DNA of 6,582 bases, from contig JAGBAU010000001.1 of the NCBI GenBank assembly GCA_017938785.1, positions 1-6,582 of the forward strand. The letters are read 5' to 3'. A model generated the notes under the pieces. That model was given only the letters and a program-made list of their open reading frames with translations. It ran no database searches and was not told the DNA's origin. A program made the position numbers and the translations under genes. Position 1 is the stretch's first letter; every line of letters begins with the position of its first letter. Source of the DNA: Clostridia bacterium. GTDB lineage: Bacteria; Bacillota_A; Clostridia; Christensenellales; Aristaeellaceae. This document shows positions 1 to 5,118 of the stretch, piece after piece.

Positions 1-1
1 C

Positions 2-304
2 AACCGGGAGAGCATCGCGAAGATGAAGGCCGGCGTCATCATCATCAACACCTCCCGCGGTCCGGTGGTCAACGATGCGGATCTGGCGGAAGCGCTCAAG
101 TCCGGTAAGGTCAACGCCGCGGCCTGCGATGTGGCCGGCGTGGAGCCCATCCCTGCGGACAATCCGTTGCTGGGGTTGGAGAACATGATCTTCACTCCCC
201 ACATTGCCTGGGCCACCTACGAGGCCCGTGCACGGCTGATGGATATTGCTGTGGAGAATGTGAAGGCTTTCCTGAAGGGAAATCCCATCAACGTGGTGTC
301 ATAA
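2..304 (+). CDS. D-2-hydroxyacid dehydrogenase, glycerate dehydrogenase type (C-terminal part)
   Basis: The reading frame enters from the left edge and ends at TAA 302-304, leaving about 100 C-terminal residues. The family reduces 2-keto acids such as hydroxypyruvate or glyoxylate with NAD(P)H in the cytoplasm. All three catalytic residues of the family are visible: Arg in NTSRG (bases 56-58), Glu in GVEP (143-145) and His in TPHIAW (200-202). The sequence around them, with DLAEALKSGKV and NPLLGLENMIFTPHIAWA, is the C-terminal half of the Rossmann domain plus the return to the substrate domain. The HIAWAT stretch followed by EAR.RL favours glycerate dehydrogenase over phosphoglycerate or lactate dehydrogenase, though exact substrate cannot be fixed from this fragment. 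The family is usually about 310-330 residues, so roughly two thirds lies outside the window. The internal ATG at 23 is not the start, because the frame is open and in-family before it. The gene ends directly at the palindromic terminator. Confidence 0.9.
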   Translation, partial: NRESIAKMKAGVIIINTSRGPVVNDADLAEALKSGKVNAAACDVAGVEPIPADNPLLGLENMIFTPHIAWATYEARARLMDIAVENVKAFLKGNPINVVS

Positions 305-333
305 AAAAACCGATGCATATGCATCGGTTTTTT
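304..333. terminator. Bidirectional rho-independent terminator (perfect palindrome)
   Basis: The 30 bases are a perfect inverted repeat: an A tract, ccgatgcat, atgcatcgg and a T tract. It sits between the dehydrogenase stop (302-304) and the stop of the convergent minus-strand membrane gene (343-345). Either RNA strand folds to a GC-containing stem followed by at least six U, so it should terminate transcription from both sides. The apical few bases (atat) must open as the loop. The first A of the palindrome belongs to the dehydrogenase stop codon. Confidence 0.88.
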
Positions 334-342
334 GTGCGGAAA

Positions 343-780
343 TCAGGCGGTCAGCTTGAAGCCGGTACGGGCGCCGACCACGATAAAGTAGCCGACGATC
401 ATGATGCCCAGGGCGATGACCAGCGCCACGCGAAGCTTCGGGATACGGCGGCCGCCCTGCTTTTCCAGGATATTGGGAATCAGCATGGCGATGACGATGG
501 CGATGACCAGGGACCAGGACATACCGCGATCGGTATCGCTGCCGCCGTTCCAGAACAGGGCCAGGCCTGCGGCCACGCCCAGGATGGCGCCTACGATGCG
601 CTGGACCAGGGTCCAGGTCTTCTCGCTCAGGCGGGCGATGTACTTCTGAAAGCCGTTCATGCCGGAGTCTTCCAGGATGGTCTCCTGCAATTCATCGGCG
701 GACATATTCGAGGGAATGGGATCGGGATCGAGACTGGCGTTGTACTCTTCGTATTCGGGGGTTTTCTGATTGTCTTCCAT
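343..780 (-). CDS. Hypothetical small membrane protein, three predicted TM segments
   Basis: The 145-residue protein is not one I recognise. Residues 1-55 are hydrophilic and rich in Glu and Asp, with many Pro, Ser and Asn. Three hydrophobic stretches then follow at about 58-77, 88-105 and 117-137, with a basic linker KQGGRRIPKLR at 107-117. By the positive-inside rule that basic linker, between segments 2 and 3, should be cytoplasmic, which would put the acidic N-terminal tail in the cytoplasm too. The start ATG (778-780) is preceded by GGAGG (complement of 786-790) at 5-base spacing, so the start is well supported. It lies 31 bases downstream of the RelQ-like gene on the same strand with no terminator between, so the two are probably co-transcribed. 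Its stop lies 9 bases before the shared palindromic terminator. A link to alarmone signalling is only a guess from position. Confidence 0.8.
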   Translation of the reverse strand: MEDNQKTPEYEEYNASLDPDPIPSNMSADELQETILEDSGMNGFQKYIARLSEKTWTLVQRIVGAILGVAAGLALFWNGGSDTDRGMSWSLVIAIVIAMLIPNILEKQGGRRIPKLRVALVIALGIMIVGYFIVVGARTGFKLTA

Positions 781-811
781 AATGGCCTCCGTGGTTTATA
801 GAATAATACTA

Positions 812-1492
812 TTATGCCTGAAAATCCGCATCTACGCAAGCACTTTTTTCAATATAGGCGCTGCCGTGGATTTCCTGGTAGATGCTTTGCATTTCCCGGT
901 CCAGCTGGGCGCTCTGTTCAGCGCAGCGCTGCAGGCGGAGGCGCAGCCTATGGGTGGTTTCCTGATCGGATTTATAGCGCAGCTGGTGCTCCAGCGACGC
1001 CCAGAAGTCCATAGCGATGGTGCGGATCTGGATTTCTACAGGCACCAGCTCCGTGTGGCTGGACAGGAATACGGGAACGCGAATCACCAGGTGCAGGCTG
1101 CGGTAGCCGGATTCCTTGGGCTCCTGTATGTAATCGCGCCTGCGCACCAGCTCGATGTCCTGCTGGCGCAGCAGCAGCTCGGCGATATGGTATATGTCCT
1201 CTACATAATTGCACACGATGCGCACGCCTGCGATGTCCGTCAGGTTCTGCTCAATGGCTTCCAGGGTCTGGGGCAGACCCTTGCGGTTGAGCTTTTCCAC
1301 GATGCTGGCGGGGCTCTTCAGGCGGGTATCAATATGATGAATGGGATTTCGGGCGTAGCGCACGCGGAATTCAGCATCCAGGATTTCCACCTTGGTGCGG
1401 ACTTCCCGCACAGCGGCGTCATAGAGCTGCATCAGTTCCCGGTATTGCTGGCCGAAATTCAGGTTCCCGGTGGGGATTAAAGTGTTGTTCAT
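812..1492 (-). CDS. relQ: Small alarmone synthetase, RelQ-like GTP pyrophosphokinase
   Basis: The enzyme transfers pyrophosphate from ATP to GTP or GDP to make (p)ppGpp, the stringent-response alarmone, in the cytoplasm. At 226 residues it is a single synthetase-domain protein without the hydrolase, TGS or ACT domains of long Rel, close to the ~211 residues of Bacillus RelQ (YjbM). Visible motifs, in order, are the nucleotide-binding R57-x-K59...S63-I...K67 block, DIAGVRIVC at 86-94, RDYIQEPKESGYRSLHL at 119-135 (substrate G-loop region) and VEIQIRTIAMDFWASLEH at 152-169 with the E153-x-Q155 pair. A basic, helical tail (179-210) matches the RelQ tetramerisation region. RDYI-x-E-x-KESGYRS and ATP-site basics are nearer to RelQ than to RelP as I recall them. 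Start ATG 1490-1492 has GGAGG (complement of 1502-1506) at 9-base spacing. The gene is transcribed divergently from the two-component operon and is followed by a small membrane protein gene. Confidence 0.9.
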   Translation of the reverse strand: MNNTLIPTGNLNFGQQYRELMQLYDAAVREVRTKVEILDAEFRVRYARNPIHHIDTRLKSPASIVEKLNRKGLPQTLEAIEQNLTDIAGVRIVCNYVEDIYHIAELLLRQQDIELVRRRDYIQEPKESGYRSLHLVIRVPVFLSSHTELVPVEIQIRTIAMDFWASLEHQLRYKSDQETTHRLRLRLQRCAEQSAQLDREMQSIYQEIHGSAYIEKSACVDADFQA

Positions 1493-1578
1493 TGATTCTA
1501 GCCTCCGAAACCATTCTATATAAGATATATAAACCTTCTATAAACGAAAAAACCATCGCATATTAGACGCAAATGCGC

Positions 1579-1584
1579 TATAAT
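1579..1584 (+). promoter_or_regulatory. Candidate sigma-A -10 box (TATAAT) of the two-component operon
   Basis: A perfect TATAAT lies 59 bases before the chosen GTG start, which would give a leader of about 50 bases. The hexamer at the optimal -35 distance (1556-1561, tcgcat) is a poor match to TTGACA. There is also no correctly spaced extended -10 TG. A strong -10 with a weak -35 is typical of promoters that need an activator, so positive autoregulation by the encoded response regulator is possible but unproven. Confidence 0.5.
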
Positions 1585-1630
1585 AGGTTCATACTCGGTT
1601 TATATGTTTGGGGCAGAATGTTGTTCAACG

Positions 1631-1637
1631 AGGTGAG
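1631..1637 (+). promoter_or_regulatory. Ribosome binding site fixing the GTG start of the response regulator
   Basis: AGGTGAG lies 6 bases before GTG 1644-1646. The frame also opens further upstream at a TTG (1608), but that codon has no ribosome site. The extra 12 residues also do not belong to a receiver domain, which normally begins with a short strand such as HILVVED. The GTG is therefore preferred. Confidence 0.8.
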
Positions 1638-1643
1638 ATAGAA

Positions 1644-2318
1644 GTGTTTCATATTTTGGTAGTTGAAGACAATGATAATACCCGCAAACTCATGCAGGCT
1701 GTGCTCTCCCAGAATGGTTATGAGCCCATTCTTGCCCGGGACGGCGTGGAGGCCCTGGAGATCCTGGACCGCAAGCATGTGGACCTGATCGTGCTGGACA
1801 TCATGATGCCCCGCATGGACGGATACGAGTTCACCGAAACCCTGCGCGCTTCCGGCTGTGATCTGCCCATCCTGATGGTCACCGCCAAGGAAAAGCCTGC
1901 GGATAAGCACAAGGGCTTCCAGATCGGGACGGACGACTATATGGTCAAGCCCGTGGATGAGGAGGAAATGATTCTGCGCATCGCTGCGCTGCTGCGCCGC
2001 AGCCGCATCGTAAATGAACACCGTCTGGAGATCGGTAATACGGTGTTGGATTATGATTCTCTCACTGTGGAATGGGGTGGCCGTACGCTGGAACTTCCTA
2101 AGAAGGAATTTATGCTGCTTTTCAAGCTCCTGTCCTACCAGAACAAGATTTTCACCCGTCGCCAGCTGATGGATGAAATCTGGGATATGGACAGCGAATC
2201 GGATGAGCGTACAGTGGATGTGCACATCAACCGTCTGCGCGATCACTTCCGCGGCAACGAGGATTTCGAAATCGTCACCGTGCGCGGCCTGGGCTATAAG
2301 GCGGTGAAGCGCGGATGA
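1644..2318 (+). CDS. OmpR/PhoB-family response regulator
   Basis: A 224-residue transcription factor that is phosphorylated by its partner kinase and then binds DNA. The receiver domain (about 1-120) has the acidic pair E8-D9, the phospho-acceptor D52 in LDIMMPRMDG, the switch residue T80 in MVTAKEK and the invariant K102 in MVKPVD. All are intact, so it should be phosphorylatable. The winged-helix domain (about 128-222) shows LPKKEFMLL, the TRRQLMDEIWD helix, the recognition-helix region DERTVDVHINRLRDHF (188-203) and the wing VRGLGYKAV, all typical of the PhoB/OmpR class. Length matches the family norm of about 225-235. The GTG start is chosen on the AGGTGAG site. Its TGA overlaps the kinase ATG by four bases (ATGA), so the pair is translationally coupled. 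Likely targets are its own operon, with the two exporters, and possibly the divergent relQ; both are inferences from position. Confidence 0.93.
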   Translation: MFHILVVEDNDNTRKLMQAVLSQNGYEPILARDGVEALEILDRKHVDLIVLDIMMPRMDGYEFTETLRASGCDLPILMVTAKEKPADKHKGFQIGTDDYMVKPVDEEEMILRIAALLRRSRIVNEHRLEIGNTVLDYDSLTVEWGGRTLELPKKEFMLLFKLLSYQNKIFTRRQLMDEIWDMDSESDERTVDVHINRLRDHFRGNEDFEIVTVRGLGYKAVKRG

Positions 2319-3379
2319 AGCGCACGAACCGTCCCCGCCGCAAGGGGGATAGGAGCACGTCCCTGACGCTGCTCTTGCTCATTTTCATCCTGGCCATCCT
2401 CATCAACGCAGGGCTGATGACCAGCGCATCCTATCTGCTGCTGCTGCGCACGGGCGTGCTGCGTCCGCTGATGAACGGCACCATCTGGCCCATGCTGCTG
2501 GTGCTGATGTGCATCCTGTTTGCGGTGGTATTCACCATGGGCTTCGGCGGCCAGCATATCAAGCCCGTGCACAGGGTCAATAAGGCCATGAAGCAGGTCT
2601 CCAAGGGGGATTTTTCCATTCGTGTGGACGATGGCAACTGTGTGGGCGAGATTCGCGAGCTGGTGCAGAGCTACAACCACATGGCTGAGGAGCTGAGCGG
2701 AATCGAAATGTTCCGCACGGATTTCATCAACAACTTCAGCCATGAATTCAAAACGCCCATCGTATCCATACGCGGCTTTGCTAAGCAGCTGGAGAGAGAT
2801 GACCTGACCGATGAACAGCGCAGGGAGTATACCCGCATCATTGTGACGGAGAGCGAACGCCTGGCCAATATGTCTGCAAATGTGCTGCTGCTTACCAAGC
2901 TGGAAAACCAGCAGATCATCACCGATAAGACCGTGTATGCCCTGGATGAACAGCTGCGCAGCTGTATACTGCTGATGGAAAAGCAGTGGGGCGAAAAAAA
3001 CCTGGATCTGCGCCTGGACCTGGATGAACTTCAGTATGAGGGCAATGAGGAAATGATGTCCCACATCTGGGTGAACCTGATCAGCAATGCCATCAAGTTT
3101 TCACCCGAGGGCGGCGTTCTGGAAGTCAGCTGCATGCGGGTGCAGGATTTCATCATCGTGCACGTGCGCGATGCGGGCCAGGGCATGGACGTCGCTACCC
3201 AGGCCCGCATCTTTGAAAAATTCTACCAGGGGGACAGCGCCCATGCCACCGAGGGCAACGGCCTGGGGCTTTCTCTGGTGAAGCGCATTGTGGACCTTTG
3301 CCAGGGGAAAATTACTGTCAACAGCGCTCCCGGCCAAGGCACCACATTTTCGGTCTATTTACCGATCGAACAAACCTGA
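2315..3379 (+). CDS. Sensor histidine kinase, HAMP type, with minimal extracytoplasmic loop
   Basis: A 354-residue membrane kinase that should phosphorylate the response regulator just upstream. A basic N-terminus (KRTNRPRRK) precedes TM1 (about 17-45). A loop of only some 11 residues follows, then TM2 (about 57-78). A HAMP linker (about 79-131) leads to the dimerisation/phospho-acceptor helix with H143 in FSHEFKTP. The ATPase domain carries the N box (NLISNAIKFS, N254 and N258), the G1 box DAGQG (286-290), the F box IFEKFYQ (299-305) and the G2 box GNGLGLSL (314-321). All catalytic motifs are intact. No PAS, GAF or periplasmic sensor domain is present, so the input is likely sensed within the membrane or through another protein, possibly one of the two transporters. 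It overlaps the regulator gene by four bases. The MFS gene follows 27 bases later with no terminator between. Confidence 0.93.
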   Translation: MKRTNRPRRKGDRSTSLTLLLLIFILAILINAGLMTSASYLLLLRTGVLRPLMNGTIWPMLLVLMCILFAVVFTMGFGGQHIKPVHRVNKAMKQVSKGDFSIRVDDGNCVGEIRELVQSYNHMAEELSGIEMFRTDFINNFSHEFKTPIVSIRGFAKQLERDDLTDEQRREYTRIIVTESERLANMSANVLLLTKLENQQIITDKTVYALDEQLRSCILLMEKQWGEKNLDLRLDLDELQYEGNEEMMSHIWVNLISNAIKFSPEGGVLEVSCMRVQDFIIVHVRDAGQGMDVATQARIFEKFYQGDSAHATEGNGLGLSLVKRIVDLCQGKITVNSAPGQGTTFSVYLPIEQT

Positions 3380-3406
3380 GAAAAAGAGACAGAGAGGTAC
3401 CTTTCC

Positions 3407-4591
3407 ATGCCAAACTACAACCGGACCATCCGCGCATGCTTCGTTGCGTCCAGCGTACAGTCTGTGGTGATCAACTTTGCGCCCCTGCTGTACCTGACCT
3501 TCCACAACAGCTACAACATTCCCCTGGCCAAGATTACCCTGCTGGTCACCGTGAACTTCCTGCTGCAGCTGGTTGTGGACGCTGCATCCATCGGCTTTGT
3601 GGATCGCCTGGGCTATCGCGCGGGCATCGTGCTGGCCCATGCGTTTTCGGCTGCGGGCCTGATCCTGATGGCGCTTCTGCCGGATGTGACTCCGGATCCC
3701 TATACCGGCTTGCTGATTGCCACGGTGGTGTATTCCATCGGCAGCGGCCTGCTTGAGGTGCTCACCAGTCCCATCATGGAAGCCTGCCCCACCAAGAGCA
3801 AGGACCGCGCCATGAGCCTGATGCATTCCTTTTTCTGCTGGGGGCACATGGTTGTGGTGCTGGTTTCCACGCTGTTCTTTGTAATCTTCGGCGTGGAGAA
3901 CTGGAAGATTCTGACCCTGATCTGGGCGCTGGTACCCCTGCTGAACATGATTAACTTCGCCCGCGTGCCGATCGCTCCCCTGCTCAAGGAGGGTGAGACG
4001 GGCCTGTCCGTTCTGGAACTGGCGAAGAACAAGCTGTTCTGGCTGATGCTGCTGGTGATGGTATGCGGCGGCGCCAGCGAACAGAGCGTGAGCCAGTGGG
4101 CGTCTGCACTGGCAGAATCCGGCCTGGGTGTGAGCAAGACCCTGGGCGATTTGATGGGGCCCATGTTCTTTGCCTGCACCATGGGCATTGCCCGCGTGTT
4201 CTACAGCAAGGCCGAGGGCAAGATTTCCCTGGAGCGGTTCATGATGGGCTGCGGCCTGCTGTGCATCTTTGCTTACCTGCTGGTGGCCCTGTCTCCCTGG
4301 CCGGTGGTTGGCCTGATCGGCTGCGGCATCTGCGGCTTCTCTGTGGGCATCTTCTGGCCGGGTACCCTGAGCCTTGCTTCTGCAACCCTGCCCCGCGGCG
4401 GCACGATGATGTTCTGTCTGCTGGCGCTGGCCGGCGATTTGGGCTGCAGCGCAGGCCCCACCCTGGCGGGCATGGTCTCCAGCGCCAATGGCGATAACCT
4501 GCAGCTGGGTATCCTGTTTGCCGCCATCTTCCCGGCGGTGTTGATCTGCGGCCTGCTGGTGCAGCGCCGCATGGTGAAGAAGGGAGCATAA
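3407..4591 (+). CDS. Major facilitator superfamily (MFS) transporter
   Basis: The 394-residue protein has about twelve hydrophobic segments (roughly 8-30, 40-62, 71-92, 98-120, 137-161, 166-184, 208-222, 245-265, 276-295, 298-318, 334-354, 366-387). The usual MFS mid-loop lies near 185-206. The loop between TM2 and TM3 reads GFVDRLGYRAG (63-73), the MFS signature GxxxDRxGRR with Tyr for the first Arg. The region GGASEQSVSQWAS (221-233), followed by GDLMGP and ARV, resembles the sugar/fucose-permease-like MFS branch common in Clostridia more than the classic drug exporters. Substrate and direction are therefore not determined. The start ATG has AGAGAGG at 3391-3397, 9 bases upstream. It is third in the operon and is followed 3 bases later by the flavoprotein-like gene, whose ribosome site lies in its last codons. 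The co-transcribed sensor system suggests its expression is induced, probably by a substrate or stress. Confidence 0.92.
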   Translation: MPNYNRTIRACFVASSVQSVVINFAPLLYLTFHNSYNIPLAKITLLVTVNFLLQLVVDAASIGFVDRLGYRAGIVLAHAFSAAGLILMALLPDVTPDPYTGLLIATVVYSIGSGLLEVLTSPIMEACPTKSKDRAMSLMHSFFCWGHMVVVLVSTLFFVIFGVENWKILTLIWALVPLLNMINFARVPIAPLLKEGETGLSVLELAKNKLFWLMLLVMVCGGASEQSVSQWASALAESGLGVSKTLGDLMGPMFFACTMGIARVFYSKAEGKISLERFMMGCGLLCIFAYLLVALSPWPVVGLIGCGICGFSVGIFWPGTLSLASATLPRGGTMMFCLLALAGDLGCSAGPTLAGMVSSANGDNLQLGILFAAIFPAVLICGLLVQRRMVKKGA

Positions 4592-4594
4592 GCT

Positions 4595-5095
4595 ATGTTC
4601 CGTGAAATGCGAAGAAAGAACCAGTCTCTGGACCGGGCGGAATGCCTGCGCATCCTGAACGAGCGTGAAAACGGCGTGATGGCGCTCAGCGGCGACGAGG
4701 GTTATCCCTATGCCGTGCCCCTCAATCATGTGCTGGTGGACGGAAAGCTGTATTTCCATTGCGCCACCGAGGGACATAAAATCGACGCCATACGCAGCTG
4801 CGATAAGGCGTCCTTCTGCGTGATCGATGCCGATGCTGTGGATACCGAGATATATTCCACCCGCTTCCGCAGTGTGATCGTATTCGGCCGGGTCCGCCTT
4901 GTGGAGGATGACGGGGAGAGGCTGCGCGCGCTGATGGCCATCGGCAACCGCTTCTGTCCCGCAACCCCGGAGAAGACGGATATGGAGATTCGGGGTGCGT
5001 TCAGCCGCACGGGCATCATCGAAATGGATATCGAACACATCAGCGGTAAAGAATCCCGCGCCCTTGCGATGGAACGCAGGAAACGGACAGAATGA
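4595..5095 (+). CDS. Pyridoxamine 5'-phosphate oxidase-family (Nim-like) flavin-binding protein
   Basis: A 166-residue soluble protein of the split-barrel FMN-binding fold. Family members include NimA-type nitroimidazole reductases and uncharacterised flavin or heme proteins. Visible family features are the N-terminal REMRRKNQ with a following helix (1-23), the strand GYPYAVPLNHVLVDGKLYFHCA (36-57 region), GHKIDAI (60-66), the FCVID strand (74-78), SVIVFGRVRLV (93-103) and the terminal IEHISGKES (146-154). These match the short Nim-like clade rather than true PdxH, so it is probably not the vitamin B6 enzyme. Which cofactor and substrate it uses cannot be read from the sequence. ATG 4595 lies 3 bases after the MFS stop, with AGGGAG (4581-4586) 8 bases upstream. 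Its place between two exporters in a sensor-controlled operon fits reductive detoxification of a compound that the exporters also handle; this is inference. Resistance to nitroimidazoles must not be assumed. Confidence 0.87.
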   Translation: MFREMRRKNQSLDRAECLRILNERENGVMALSGDEGYPYAVPLNHVLVDGKLYFHCATEGHKIDAIRSCDKASFCVIDADAVDTEIYSTRFRSVIVFGRVRLVEDDGERLRALMAIGNRFCPATPEKTDMEIRGAFSRTGIIEMDIEHISGKESRALAMERRKRTE

Positions 5096-5105
5096 TTCAG
5101 AATCG

Positions 5106-5111
5106 AAGGTG
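5106..5111 (+). promoter_or_regulatory. Ribosome binding site fixing the GTG start of the MATE gene
   Basis: AAGGTG lies 7 bases before GTG 5119-5121, normal spacing. The frame has a TGA at 5110-5112, so GTG is the first possible start. An out-of-frame ATG at 5114 reads ATG GCG TGA and overlaps the GTG. It is only two bases from the ribosome site, so it is unlikely to be used. Confidence 0.7.
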
Positions 5112-5118
5112 ACATGGC

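Larger units (their letters stand above)
1493..1643. promoter_or_regulatory. Divergent promoter region between relQ and the two-component operon
   Basis: This 151-base gap separates two divergently transcribed genes and is far more AT-rich than the coding DNA around it, especially 1511-1560. It must hold the promoters for both directions. The rightward promoter has a consensus -10 (separate entry). For the leftward promoter several TATAGA or TATATA-like -10 candidates lie on the minus strand around 1514-1542, but none has a convincing TTGACA-like partner, so I do not pick one. The region contains the dyad tatata-aga-tatata (1517-1531), two copies of ttctata 22 bases apart (1514-1520 and 1536-1542), and an inverted pair atataaacc (1527-1535) and ggtttatat (1597-1605). 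These could be regulator sites, possibly for the adjacent OmpR-type regulator. Confidence 0.55.

Noticed and set aside
770..1480. A 236-codon plus-strand frame opposite relQ
   Set aside because: The minus strand encodes all RelA/SpoT synthetase motifs with a good ribosome site. The plus-strand translation has no family features.
1608..1643. Upstream TTG start giving the response regulator 12 extra residues
   Set aside because: It has no ribosome site, and the extension does not fit a receiver domain. GTG 1644 has AGGTGAG at ideal spacing.
1493..1643. Riboswitch or attenuator in the divergent region
   Set aside because: The leader after the -10 box is only about 50 bases, with no strong GC hairpin and no terminator-like structure before the GTG.
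2294..3064. A 256-codon minus-strand frame opposite the histidine kinase
   Set aside because: It overlaps the kinase core, has no recognisable domain, and shows the same biased composition as the other antisense shadows.
3359..5038. A 559-codon open frame on the minus strand covering the MFS and flavoprotein genes
   Set aside because: It lies antisense to two genes with clear family motifs. Its product is a His/Gln/Ala-rich low-complexity string with no fold signature. Long antisense frames arise in GC-rich genes that avoid TTA, CTA and TCA codons.
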